64,000 nt of DNA, taken from contig OZ024806.1 of assembly GCA_964017045.1 (NCBI GenBank), positions 23,421,088-23,485,087 of the forward strand, written 5' to 3'. Shown piece after piece: positions 1-10,660 of the stretch. The position numbers were made by a program, and so were the translations under genes. Source of the DNA: Omphiscola glabra (lineage: Eukaryota > Mollusca > Gastropoda > Lymnaeidae). How positions within the stretch are numbered: the first letter of the stretch is position 1; every line of letters begins with the position of its first letter. The notes under the pieces are model-generated. The model ran no database searches and was not told the DNA's origin. It saw only the letters and a program-made list of their open reading frames with translations.

Positions 1-58
1 CATCATCTGGGGCTTCTTCGTGCACCAGGGGGAGCTGACCCTTATTCGGATGGTCGCT
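1..58 (-). CDS. Exon 2 (partial) of type II membrane protein gene
   Basis: Read on the minus strand, a pyrimidine-rich acceptor ending in CCTCAG (bases 64-59) is followed by an open frame from base 58 to the window edge. The frame encodes S-D-H-P-N-K-G-Q-L-P-L-V-H-E-E-A-P-D-D. Exon 1 (639-451) ends on a codon boundary and this frame starts in phase 0, so the two exons join without a stop. The residues would lie just outside the membrane helix. The protein family is not recognisable from so little sequence. Confidence 0.5.
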
Positions 59-450
59 CTGAGGCAATACACAATGTAGTATTTAAGGATAATAACGCTC
101 ATAGAATTTTCGGTTTTCAGTTTTGACTTTCTCTTGATTGTCACAAGTGACTTTTTAGGAAAAGGTGGGAGAAGAGCGGTCCGCCCTCACCCACGCCGCT
201 TTTTTCTTCATTTAGAAGGGCAATTTTTTTCGGCCAGCTGCTGAATTTTTTTTTCTTTTCTTTCTTTACTTTTTCAATTTTTTTTTTCAAAGGGTGGGGC
301 TCAAATGTATTTAAAGCCTCGTGCGGCACTAACCTTAGCTACGCCTCTGATCGCTATCCCTATTTTAAATTTAAAAACAAAAAAAAACAACAACAATTCT
401 GCAAATAAATTCACTTTCAAAGAGCAAAATAATTACTACCATCTTCTTAC

Positions 451-639
451 CTCCACTGTCTTCAGCACCTTCCCTTCCTTCTTTGTCTTGGTTCGTAAAC
501 GGGAGAATGATACGAGCATTACGATGACAACTAGAAGACAAACGCTGAATGCAGTTAGAAGCGCGGCCACGTATTTGAGAGCCTTCTTAGGCTTACTCCC
601 CGCAACCTTTTTTTTACTGCCCGAGGTATCGTCCTCCAT
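451..639 (-). CDS. Exon 1 of single-pass (type II) membrane protein
   Basis: The exon has 63 codons from ATG (639) to GTG-GAG, followed at once by the donor GTAAGA (450-445). The N-terminal ~20 residues are Lys/Ser-rich with no signal peptide. Residues ~21-45 form one strongly hydrophobic helix (LKYVAALLTAFSVCLLVVIV region) followed by basic residues (SRLRTKTKKEGK). This is the layout of type II membrane enzymes such as glycosyltransferases, sulfotransferases or M13 peptidases, but no catalytic domain is visible, so the class is inferred only. Exon 2 follows at 58-1 in the same phase. The overlapping plus-strand frame (305-709) is a shadow. Anything further upstream of the ATG was not identified. 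Confidence 0.6.
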
Positions 640-2159
640 TTACAATCGGTTATTAAAACAACAACAACTAAAATTCGTGTTGAATTTTATCCTTCCTTTT
701 CGACCTTAGTTGACCTATTCATTTGATGACAGTTTATCATTATTGTTATTTTTAAAAAAATTAATGCGCGAAGGAAGTACTTTTAAATCTCGTGCTTCCA
801 TAAGTGGTAATTGGGAATTTCCGTAAACAACTAATAAATAACTTGAGGCAAAGACACAGATATGCGTGAAATGGGTACTTCCAAATTTCTGTGAAAAGGA
901 GTAGCTTGGCCATGGAAGCCGCCTAATTTTTTTTTACAATCTGAGTTCATTTCATAATTATTTTTTTTGTTTCTAAACACGATTCCAGTTAAGTGAGTAC
1001 CCTAGTGAAAACAGACCCATTCATTAAATAATTTGCTTCTAATCTGAATAAATTCTTACCTTTCAATTAACTGTATCCTCATCCAATCCATATTTACTTA
1101 GCCAAACCATGACAACAACAAATGATATAAAAGCTGATATATCAAATGAACCATTCCTAAAGCTCTTTTACTTTTCACTCTGAAAATAAATAAGTCTAGT
1201 TTGTTTTTTTTTTTCCTTTCGTGGGCGTACTCATCAGTGGTGTAGCTAGGGTTAGTGCTACCCGGGCCCCCTCCGCATCCCCCTCCGACCATTCTGGGCG
1301 TACCCCATACAATATTTCACTGACTAGGAATTATGGTTATTGCATTATCTCAATCGGCACACTATTTTCACCCGCTTATTGATACCAACAGAGCGAAAAC
1401 AAACAAAACAACGCATTTTTGTCTCTCCATTTGGATCTTGGGATAGATAGTTATGAAGCCATCTCAGCTGAGACCTCCATGTGTCGTTTTTATCATAGCT
1501 GCAAGGCTTCTCATAAACTCACGTTTGAACGCGAACTCCCGAATTACGTCAAGGAACGCCTTTAATTTCGTTTCTGTTGCCGGAAGCGTTGCACTGCCTG
1601 TTTGGCGAGTGAGTCGCTCACAATATGGCGCGTTCATCGATGCTTTGACGGATCAGGTGTGAGCCTGCGCAGACCCAGTCTTGCCACTTGCATGGCACAA
1701 GATACAGGCAGCCCGATCTGGCCACCTGTACTGTTCATTTGGTTCACTGTTCAGGCGTTAAGTTAATTATAAATACGATGAGGTTCCATATTATAAGCAA
1801 ATCCTACTCAGCTTAGCCTGCATTTTATCTCTCGTATGGGGCCTACTAGTTTATCTCTCGTATGGGGCCTACTAGTTTATCTCTCGTATGGGGCCTACTA
1901 GTTTATCTCTCGTATGAGGCCTACTAGTTTTGTCCCATTCCACTTCCTTAGTATATAAAATCCAAATAAAAATATCGTGTTTTATATAGTTGTTTTTCTA
2001 TTTTGAACGCAGGAACGCGGGAGGGGGTAGCCATTGGGTGTGCAACAAAAAGAATGGGTGTTCTTTGGTGGCTTGATTTGGGGGGGGGGGACTTAAATCA
2101 AACAATGGAACTTAAAAAAATAATTAAATTCTACATAGTCGGTAACGCCTGTCATTCAA
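640..2159. other. No gene seen; putative upstream region plus repeats
   Basis: There is no convincing coding sequence. Around 1235-1310 lies a decayed copy of a repeat end (GTGTAGCTAGGG then a C-rich tract) that recurs at 23363, 23684 and 41880. Bases 1480-1740 are richer in CpG than the surroundings and could be a promoter for the minus-strand gene at 639, but no core element is clear. A G-run lies at ~2070-2080. Confidence 0.4.
1824..1930. repeat. 26-bp minisatellite, four copies
   Basis: Four head-to-tail copies of a 26-bp unit (TTTATCTCTCGTATGGGGCC plus TACTAG) start at 1824, 1850, 1876 and 1902. Only the last copy differs (GAGG for GGGG). The near identity points to recent expansion. 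Confidence 0.9.
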
Positions 2160-3680
2160 ACTAAGTTCATAAAATGATGGTGCGACGAATGTGAATGAAG
2201 ACCCACCATGAGAGCATTGCAGTAGTCCATGCATGATAGCACGAATGCAGACTTCAGCCTCTTTGATGCACCAAACGTTTAAAAAGGGTCTGATATGACT
2301 AAGGTCCGGTTCACATGATCACATTTTCCTTCAAGCATTTGATGCAAGTCGTGTGTGAAGCCTTGTCACAACTTTCAAATTTCTATTTGATCAAATTCCC
2401 CAAAAAAGAAACCACGCACAAAAATAGTGCGTTCATACAGCAATTTGATGCGAAATTTGATCGTGTGAACTGACGCTAATTCTGCGCAGCTCCAGAAAAA
2501 TAGACTTGCAAAGCATGTTAATTTGATTTTCCATAGTTAGTGTTCTGTCTAGGTAGACACCCTGGTTTCGCACTGTTTGAGCAAAATCAATCTGCGCACC
2601 TGAGAGAGTAAGGGATGGTGTCTGTTATTTACAAATTTTTGCTTCTGCGCAGTAGCAATGGGGATCAGCTCAGCCTTTTCATCGTTCAATTTGAACTTGT
2701 TTATAGTAATCCAGTACTTAACTGACTCCACTGCCTTCTGTGCCCTAATAAAAAGCTGGGGGAACTGAGAGGGGACCACGGACTACTGAAGTTGGGTATC
2801 TTCCGCGAACATGTGATATGGCATGACAAACTGCTTGATCACTGCCCCCAAGGGCTGAACGTACATAATGAAAACCATCTCAGTACGGTGTCGGTGAAAC
2901 CGAACGTTTTTTGCAGATGTTGGAGAAGTATGCAATGGTCAAGCGTATCGAACGCTGCTGATAGATCAAGTAATGACAAACGGGATACCTGGCCCTCACC
3001 ACAAGACGACAGAGGGTCGTTTACGGTGCGCAACAGGGCTGTCTCAGTAGAGTGATGCGCCCTGCTATGCTGACTGGAAAGGCTCAAGCCGGTCACACTG
3101 AGTGAGGTGATCCAGATGTTGGCGGAGAATTACCTTCTCTAAGATTTTGGATACAAATGGTAGATTAGAGACGGTGCGATAATTTTCCAAACATTCGGGT
3201 CGAGATTTGCTTTCTTTAGCAGTGGAGTTACAACCGCCTCTTTAAACGAGGATGGAACAATACCAGTTTTCAAAGACTGATTTATGATACTAGTTATGAT
3301 CGTGACTATTTCATCCAAACATTCGTTCAACAGCCTTGCCAGAAGAGGGTCGAGCAAACATGACTTTTTGGGGAGTCAACCAGGATTTTCTTTACATGCG
3401 ATTCAGTGACCTTCACAGATTCCTCATAGGAGTGCCGTTAAACGGCAAGAATTCGGAAGCATCGGTGCATCTGTCAAGTCTCGCCCTGATCTTCGTAACT
3501 TTCGTAATACAGAATTCATTTAGAGCGTCAGGAAGTTCGTCTATAGCAATGTTATTTGGCAAAGATGTGTCCTTCTGTTTACCGGTCAGCTGACCCACAA
3601 TACAAAATAAGTCCTTGATCTGCAGTCTACAAACTGATGACTGAAATGTTCAGATGCAAGGACCAACTTCTTACTTCGTT
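2160..3680 (-). pseudogene. CR1/L2-like LINE reverse transcriptase relic
   Basis: Read from 3680 down to 2160, broken frames follow the order of a non-LTR retrotransposon polymerase. The order is: GQLTGKQKDTSLPNNI (3598-3413), LLDP-like region with [20 protein letters not shown] (3357-3139), HSTETALLRTVND and LLDLSAAFDTLDH (3096-2839, RT core), WITINKFKLNDEKAEL (2779-2549), and a C-terminal piece with FVLSCMDYCNALMVG (about 2260-2215). At least three frameshifts or stops separate the blocks and the YADD box is not recovered, so it is dead. The last block is split by a MITE at 2303-2475. No 5' endonuclease is present, which is typical of 5'-truncated LINE insertions. The CR1/L2 clade is assigned from motif style only. 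Confidence 0.8.
2303..2475. mobile_element. 173-bp MITE nested in the LINE relic
   Basis: The termini are inverted repeats: GGTCCGGTTCACATGATCAC at the left and, on the other strand, CGTCAGTTCACACGATCAAA at the right. CTAA flanks both sides (2299-2302, 2476-2479) as a possible target duplication. Removing it rejoins the LINE reading ...LRRI-S-HIRPF..., so it inserted after the LINE. Confidence 0.7.
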
Positions 3681-3759
3681 TCTTGTGATCAACATAGATT
3701 TATCGGTGCGCGGTCAAGCCAGACTTTGAGAACACTTGTATAAAACACATTTTCCGCTC

Positions 3760-3945
3760 AACCCAAACACAGAAGAGGAAGACAGAAAAAGATGGGAAGA
3801 TAACACCAAAGAGTGGACGGGATGCTATGCGTAGTACAGAAGACCGAGAAGAATGGAGAAGGATAGTTTTCATGTCACCTGTGGCGTCTCAGCGGTCCAA
3901 GGACTAAGGGACATGATGATGATGATAATGAAACACATGAGAGGC
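3760..3945 (+). pseudogene. 3' end of an RTE-type LINE
   Basis: The plus strand encodes R-K-R-W-E-D-N-T-K-E-W-T-G then T-E-D-R-E-E-W-R-R-I-V and S-Q-R-S-K-D. This is the extreme C-terminus seen in many invertebrate endonuclease-reverse transcriptase (RTE-like) elements. It ends in an ATG/ATA-rich simple tail (ATGATGATGATGATAATG), the usual 3' signature of such elements. It is a short 5'-truncated insertion with one internal stop. Its orientation is opposite to the adjacent LINE relic. Confidence 0.65.
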
Positions 3946-4505
3946 TCTTAGGATTATCAATTAGATTTAGAATCATTGAAAATTAACTGAGAGTTGACTT
4001 GAGCTTGATTACACTAAATTGATCGAAGCTTTATCGAGTCACCTTTCCTCTCTGTGTGTTCCATTAAATAATTTGAATAATTCACATTTAATTTTATTTG
4101 TATTAAATAATTTTAAGAAAATTTAAACGATTAACTTTTGCTGAAAGGACCCAAAACTAAAAAGGGGCGGGGGCTCCAAAAGTCTCGTGATGGCTCTACT
4201 GTGATGGAAAGACTTTTCGGGAAAACATGTATTTACAAAAATACCTTTTTATTAAATATAAAAGAACCCCTCCCAGGTACGTCCTGAGGGGAGGCTAAAT
4301 TTTGACTGCCTAGCCCTAGGGCCTCCGCAGGTCTTAATCCGGCACTTCAAAGTTCTCTTCACATGACGGCTTTAATGTGCAAATTATAAAATGAAAAACT
4401 ATCAATTATGCATCTATTTCGGCTTTAACACGATTTGCGTGTAAATTTTCGGTAAGATGGACTGTCAGGAAACCCTCCCACTGATTCATTTTCCAATTTG
4501 AAATT
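3946..4505. other. No gene seen; upstream of the 5-exon gene
   Basis: The stretch is AT-rich with no coding sequence. Bases ~4330-4505 precede the start codon of the plus-strand gene and probably hold its promoter and 5' UTR. I see no clear TATA box. Confidence 0.35.
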
Positions 4506-4553
4506 ATGGCGGCGGATTTTGATAATGAAAGTTATACGGATAACGAGGAGCTG
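4506..4553 (+). CDS. Exon 1 of WRKY/GCM1-type zinc-cluster gene
   Basis: Sixteen codons, M-A-A-D-F-D-N-E-S-Y-T-D-N-E-E-L, end on a codon boundary at the donor CTG|GTAAATG. The start context is AATTATGGCGG. The acidic sequence joins in phase 0 to exon 2 at 10345. The link rests on matching phase and on the continuous open frame through all five exons (981 nt, 326 residues plus stop), not on transcript evidence. Intron 1 (5.8 kb) contains a SPIN-like element, a hAT relic and a palindromic MITE. Confidence 0.6.
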
Positions 4554-6733
4554 GTAAATGTAATATTAATATACTTATTGAATTATTATTATTTTTAATT
4601 GTTGAAACCCGGGCCATGGGAGTTTCACGCAAGTTACCAAGGACTCAGGACTACATCTTGTGACAACTCTTCCAAGCAACTGAAGTCTGAATTAGTAACT
4701 TCACTTCCTTATTACTTAAACTTATTACTTATTATTTTTAGTAATTTTAATAGTAATCTTACTTAACTTAGTGTGAGTGTGTAATTTTAGTTGACATTAA
4801 ATGAGTAGACTAAGTCTAAACAAAGTAGATAGAAAATCTAAGAAAATGGGACACTGATGCATATTAATTATTTTATAATAATTAATGTTATTATTATTTG
4901 GCCTAAATTATAGGGCCATGCCCATGCCATAATATATAATATAACATTAGTGACAAATTATTAGTAACAAAAAGTTGTTAATTTACTTTTAAAAATAATT
5001 TTAATGAAGTTCCATGAGGTAAAAATGAATTTTAAAATTTATATTTCTAGAAACATTATATTTTTAATTTGGGACCGCCGTTCGACACTGAGGATGAGGA
5101 GTGCTTAATTAGGCATTAGGCCCACTCGAGTATTAAGAACAAAACAGTAAAAAACAGTATGATGATCATGTGGGCCTAATTCTAATAAAAATAGTAATGG
5201 GACCTAGTTATTATTTTAGATAGGGCTTGAATAAAACAATTGATTGATAATACAGTTCAGTACATTTTTTTCTGGTGAATTATTTTTGCGTAATACTTGC
5301 ATTGGAATTTGTTTCCTTGTTTATAAAAATGTAATCAAAGAAATAAAACTACGATAACTAAATTATTTTCATATTTTAAATCTATTACAATGTAATTTAT
5401 ACGTTTCTTTTGGGGGAGGGGATGTTTAAAACAGAGTGGGTGCAGCGCTGAAAAAAGGTTGAGAATCCATGATCTAAGCTTTTACTAAGATCACCACCCC
5501 ACCCCCCGTCAACCATTTTTTCCCCTTCCATCCCATTTCAGGGGTAGTCCCAAGTCTATGATACCTGTCTCCACATTTTTACATAAATTCTCTGGACTGT
5601 CAATGGCATACCTATACTAATTCTCTCAGTGATCGTAGTTTAAAAATAACATAATTATAATTGTTGTATCAAAGAATAATATTAAAAATATCTGTAATTT
5701 AGGGTTATTAAGTGCCCTACTTTACTAAATATTCCGCTTTTCATGTGATGCCACATTGCTTAAACCACTCCCCTTAATCACACATCGTCACAAAAATGTG
5801 ACCCCCCTACCCCCCCAGATGAGTGACGTCATTTATGGATTGCCCCAAATAAGCTAAATGCTTTTTCTTATTTTCAAACTTACATGAACACTGGTATCCA
5901 GGAAGGAAATATAGTCAGTATACCCAAGTGGATACTATTTAGGTTGGGGAAGGGGTATTTGCCCATTCTTGTAGATAATTGGATGGTTATCATGAAAATC
6001 CTGATTGGTGGAGAATGTATGAGAAATTAAATAGTAGACATAGCTTAATTCAATTTAATATATTTTAAAAAAATTCTTGATAAAAATCAGAAAACACGGA
6101 ATTGTTCAGGAGACAATTCTCTTTAAACTGATATGTCACACAACCTGTTTACCAAAGAAATGATAGCAAATCACATTTTTTCCTAATGCATACGGCATTT
6201 GATATGCAATGTTTTTTCCATTTTCAAGTGGGCATAAAGTTGAACAAGGGGCACATAAATCTGCAATGATTTGTCACTACCAAAAAAATGATTTAGCGAA
6301 GCACCTAATATTACTGATTGTTGTTCGTCCGTCAAAATTGACAAGGATTATATCTGTTATGGGGGGGGGGGGGGGGGTGTAATAGTGAGTTCATAGGTGG
6401 CTTTCTAGGCCGATCCAGGAATAGTCTCTGGCACCGCGGGCAGGAAGTCGGTGGTCTAAGGTTGCTTTGGGCTAGCCTGGGTGTCTCACCTGTCGCTATC
6501 CTTCTGGCTTCATGAGATTGAGCCCCCTTGTAGACAGCTGATCTCCACGTGGCTTTGTCCTGGGCTGTCTGCACCTATTCAATTAGGTTTATTGCTGAAG
6601 GCCTTTAGTGCCGCTTTCAGTGTGTCTTTGAATATTACTGATAGGTATAGCGTGAAGCACCTCAAACACAATTCTCTATGCATGGCTTCCTTCCACACAT
6701 AGTTGGGATGAATTATTGAATGTAGCCTTAGAG
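4554..6733. other. Intron 1, left part: non-coding
   Basis: AT-rich intron with no coding signal. It holds a possible degenerate hAT end near 5449-5465 (GGTTGAGAATCC) and a 17-G run at 6361-6377. Minus-strand frames at 6332-6821 are shadows of low-complexity and repeat sequence. Confidence 0.4.
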
Positions 6734-6929
6734 CAGTGGTTCTCAACCTGTGGGTCGCGACCCCTTTGGGGGGTCGAACGACCTTTTCACAGGGGTCGCC
6801 TAAGACCATTGGAAAACACATACTCTACAGTTATGAAGTAGCAGCAAAAATAATTTTGTGGTTGGGGGTCGCCACAACTTGAGGAACTTTATTAAAGGGT
6901 TGCAGCATTGAGAAGGTTGAGAACCACTG
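6734..6929. mobile_element. SPIN/OposCharlie-like hAT MITE, 196 bp
   Basis: The termini are perfect inverted repeats (CAGTGGTTCTCAACC ... GGTTGAGAACCACTG), flanked by identical 8-bp target duplications CCTTAGAG (6726-6733, 6930-6937). The body contains TGTGGGTCGCGACCCC, GGTCGAACGACC, AGGGGTCGCCTAAGACC and a 3' block with GGTTGGGGGTCGCC. From memory this order matches the non-autonomous members of the SPIN/OposCharlie group of hAT transposons, known for horizontal transfer among tetrapods and some invertebrates. It has no coding capacity and needs a transposase in trans. It sits in intron 1 of the plus-strand gene. Intact ends and duplications suggest a fairly recent insertion. Confidence 0.88.
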
Positions 6930-6937
6930 CCTTAGAG

Positions 6938-8182
6938 CAATGCTGTCCAACCTTTTTCAATCTGTCGGGCAAAAAAAAATGTTTTGACGAAGCCAAGGCT
7001 GTGCATGACATCACAAAAGAATGATTGTTTTTTACTTTTTATAAAACATATATCCTTTATTAATACTTTTTACCTTATGCATAAAGAAACATAATGTGTA
7101 CAATAGCAATTTCGGCTCATCAAGAACATAAATAAATTGCTTCTTTAATGATCTTATTTGCTTTGAATGGTGCTTGCAATTTTCTAAATTTGACATACGG
7201 TAGTTTTAAGTAGCACCTGCCCTCAATAAATTTTATAAAAGTATTACGCTTTTTATTTTGATGTTGGACATTACCAAGAATTCAGCTTCACTGACGATAG
7301 TCAAATTGTGTTACCACATTTTCATATTTGCGGAAAATCATCAGAAGAAACATAGATCATACAGAATTCATTTGGCCATGCATTCTTAAGTTTTTTCATA
7401 AAAAATACTTTAAAGAAAAATTCCTCCCTGACCGATTGGCACTAACTACAAACCAACACAGCTTAAATCCTGCTTTCTACTCATTGTCTCGTACTCCGAT
7501 CTCTAAATGCCAGGAACTTGTCCCGAATTTCATAACAATACAGGATGACACACCCTCTCCCATACCTGGCTAGACTACCTGTTTAAATAACATGACACCA
7601 TAAATGATTCACACTGCCCGCTGCAGTGATTTGTGACAGTGACACCTTTAGACCCAAGCTCCCATCTTGATTACTCTGATTCAAGACTTTCCTGTCATAT
7701 TATTATCATCCTACAAAGCGCAGTCTTTAGCTTGTGCTGCTCACTTATCTATTTCATCTAACTTGGTGCCGGTTGGTGAGGGCATGGACATTTTTATGAT
7801 AATCAGATAGCTACACATCCCAATGCTGTTAGTTATTTTATCCGATACTCTCCGTATAAGCAAAAGAAATAACGAGAAGATAGTGTCCCATTTCATGTCA
7901 CCCATGTTCTCGAATGGTTGCGGTGCTGATGTGCTCAACATAAATTAATGCTAACTATCAAGCCATCCCACTCCTTAGCTTTTGTGACTACCCACTTTCT
8001 ACGTTACATGTCCTGTGCTTTCATGCTATTTTCAAACACTACTAAATCAATGAATATCGTTTGAAAAAATATTCAACCTCATATGTCCTATTTTTAAACT
8101 CATTATAAAAATTACTCATGCTCTTGTAGGCCATTTAAAACAGTTTACAGGTTGCTCGCAGGCTGCAGGTTGGACAGCACTG
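6938..8182 (-). mobile_element. Older hAT element, decayed
   Basis: Terminal inverted repeats are CAATGCTGTCCAACCT at the left and AGGTTGGACAGCACTG at the right (15 of 16 matching). Flanks are CCTTAGAG and CCTTTGCA, 5 of 8 identical, as expected for an aged 8-bp duplication. On the minus strand near 7320-7230 the frame T-I-V-S-E-A-E-F-L-V-M-S-N-I-K-I-K resembles the hAT C-terminal dimerisation motif (C-E-x-x-F-S-x-M-N-x-I-K-S-K). Other frames (e.g. 7941-7741) are not recognisable. The SPIN-like element abuts its left end exactly. Confidence 0.65.
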
Positions 8183-9354
8183 CCTTTGCAGTTTCGTCAA
8201 AAAAAAATAATTATAAAAAACATATAGTTGAATAGAACAAATTTAAAGAAACATCAGATACCTTTAGTAGTATTTGAGCTATGAATTAAAAAAAAAAAAC
8301 TATATGAAAATGTGAGTTTATTTGTCCTTTTTTTACTGTATATTACTATGATAACTATGAAAGTACCCGTAGTATAAACTGCATCACCTTATTTTGTGAC
8401 CCAATTCTGTTGATTGTAATTTTACATAATTCTGCTGTTACCTTATTACAGATAAAAAAAAAAATTATTGCTTCTATAATAGTTGATAATTTATCCTTCG
8501 GTTTAAAAAGATTGTGCATTTTAATCAGCTTAATAAGGGGATCATAATTACAATAATTAACAGAGTGCAGAAGGCGAGTGAATATCCTACTAACTTAATG
8601 ATATAAGGTAAAATATCAACCAACGATTCTCAATGAACTTTTATTATTCTCTATTTCATTGATGTTGACCTTTTGGTTTCACATATTATTATTACTTGCA
8701 GAAAAATCATTATGATTTTATTGCCATTAAAAAAACTTAGTGCCCAGTAAAAAAAAAAATTAGCATTACGACTTTAACTTAGGCATTTGGTCATATATTT
8801 AATATGCCAAAACACCAAAGAAGAAGAGAGCGGAAAATACAATCTCAGCTGGGTTTTTTTTTTTTTTAAATGCAGGTACTGTGCAACACAATTACAGACT
8901 TTCATTAGAAATTTGGATAGATTAAGTTGTCATCTGGTGACAACGTCGTGTTGTCTGCAAAGGGGCTGATACAGGAAGTGTCAACTGTATTGCACATGTG
9001 CATCAACACAATAACAAACTGAGCCATCAGAAACCGCAATTAATTCATGGGGCTCAGCTTGTCCTACCCAGTCACGTCCTAAAAGATAATCCAACTCAAA
9101 TTATTGTAAAGAATTTAGGAATTTTTCTTTTAAATTTCTTAGTATTGTCATTTAAAATTACTTTAAAAGAAATGCCTTGATTTTTATTTATTTTTTAACT
9201 TTTAGGCTTACCTCATAGAGTAGACCTAAGCATACTGCCTACCTCAGAGCCTTTTAACCCCCTCTCCCCCCCCTTTTTTCCTCTTCCTGAATAGTTTATC
9301 ATTTCTGAAGTTTCCTCCACCATCTTCACTTCCAGAGCCCACCCTCCATATCTT
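8183..9354. other. Intron 1, middle part: nothing recognised
   Basis: AT-rich sequence with poly(A)/poly(T) tracts. Two short plus-strand frames (8787-8969, 8998-9180) show no family resemblance or splice support. Confidence 0.35.
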
Positions 9355-9658
9355 TTAATACATTTTTAGTTATATAAACTAAAGGGGCTGATATTTATAT
9401 TATTTATTTCCCTTGCTGTGTTTTTGTTATTTATTACCTTTGTATCATAATCCTAGCTATTTTCTTTTAATGAGAATTAAAACAATAGCAACCCTAAATT
9501 TTTATATAACACTTAATACATTTTTAGTTATATAAACTAAAGGGGCTGATATTTATATCATTTATTTCCCTTGCTGTGTTTTTGTTATTTATTACCTTTG
9601 TATCATAATCCTAGCTATTTTCTTTTGATGAGAATTAAAACAATAGCAACACTAAATT
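9355..9658. repeat. 158-bp direct tandem duplication
   Basis: The block starting TTAATACATTTTTAGTTATA at 9355 recurs at 9513 with only a few differences over about 145 bp. Non-coding, within intron 1. Confidence 0.9.
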
Positions 9659-9851
9659 TTCTAAAATTCAGGCTATGAATGTCAACAACTAAATGACCAT
9701 AAATTAGGATTAGAAGACTAAAAAAAAAAATTTCACTGCATCAGAAAATATATTTTAACCATTATTTAGCTGTTAATTGTTTTATTTATGTGCATGATAC
9801 ATGTATCAAATAATAGCCCAAAGTTTTCCTCTACCTTCTCACGTCTATTTA

Positions 9852-10150
9852 GGTTACCGGAAATTTGATCGAAAGAAATTTAGTAGACGGAAAATTGATA
9901 GACGGTAATTTGATCGAACAGAAATTTGGTCGAATCTTTTTTTCAGTCCAGACGTTAAAATTTTCGTCAAATTTCTTTTTGAACGCACTATACTATATAG
10001 TAAAACAAAATAATGCGTTCAAAAAGAAATTTGAAGCAAAATTTTAATGTATAAATTAAAAAAACGATTCGACCAAATTTCCATTCGCTCAAATTTCCGT
10101 CGATCAATTTTCCATCTACCAAATTTCTTTTGATCAAATTTCCGGATACG
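9852..10150. mobile_element. MULE-type palindromic MITE, 299 bp
   Basis: The two ~140-bp arms are inverted copies. The left starts ...CCGGAAATTTGATCGAAAG and the right ends ...TTTTGATCAAATTTCCGG. Inside the arms a short GAAATTTGRTCGA-like motif repeats. A 9-bp duplication GTCTATTTA flanks it (9843-9851 and 10151-10159), the length typical of Mutator-like elements. No coding capacity. The plus-strand frame 9865-10047 is the arm itself. Confidence 0.75.
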
Positions 10151-10344
10151 GTCTATTTATGGTCACGCTAGGAACAAATGATTGAATCTACCTCAATTTG
10201 AATGATTATTTCTTTTTAAAAAAAAATAAAAAATTAAATATCTTTTTGACACATTGAAGAAAAATGTTAATAACTAACTAGGACTAGATCTATGAATATT
10301 AATGAACATTTTATCATTTAAAAAAAAAACAACTTTTACCGCAG

Positions 10345-10544
10345 CTTAAGTTCCCTACATCACCTACTTATGAAGAAATCTCCCATGATTCAATTAAAAA
10401 GACTGTAGAATTCTGCATTGATTTGAAAGATTGGGCAGAGGCTTCTAGTTGGATTGAGGAATTTTGTTTGATGAACTACTTCAGCTTTGTTGTTGAATCC
10501 ACCAAGAAACCAACAAAATTTACACTGTACAAAAAGTATTTCAG
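10345..10544 (+). CDS. Exon 2 of WRKY/GCM1-type zinc-cluster gene
   Basis: Acceptor TTTTACCGCAG|CTT, donor TTTCAG|GTTTGT; 200 nt encoding residues 17-82 plus two bases of codon 83. The sequence reads L-K-F-P-T-S-P-T-Y-E-E-I ... D-W-A-E-A-S-S-W-I-E-E-F, then K-F-T-L-Y-K-K-Y-F-R. The 'YKKYFRC' stretch is the lead-in to the zinc cluster in many transposase-related proteins. The exon's last ~20 bases and donor are tandemly copied downstream (10566-10660). Only the first donor keeps the frame into exon 3. Confidence 0.8.
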
Positions 10545-10660
10545 GTTTGTTTATAGAAAAATTAACACTGTACAAAAAGTATTTCAAATTTGCTCTGTGC
10601 AGTACAAAAAGTATTTCAAATTTGCTCTGTGCAGTACAAAAAGTATTTCAGGTTTGTTCA
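10524..10660 (+). repeat. Tandem copies of the exon-2 end and splice donor
   Basis: The string ACTGTACAAAAAGTATTTCA occurs at ~10524 and ~10565. A variant (GCAGTACAAAAAGTATTTCA) follows at ~10601 and ~10631. The first and last copies continue with G|GTTTGTT, giving two potential donors (after 10544 and after 10651). They are 107 nt apart, so use of the distal donor would shift the frame. Confidence 0.85.

Noticed and set aside
6361..6377. G-run as a functional G-quadruplex
   Set aside because: Many G/C mononucleotide runs occur in this window; there is nothing to mark this one as functional.
7328..7573. 81-residue plus-strand frame in the older hAT
   Set aside because: The opposite strand carries the hAT C-terminal motif; this frame has no family resemblance.
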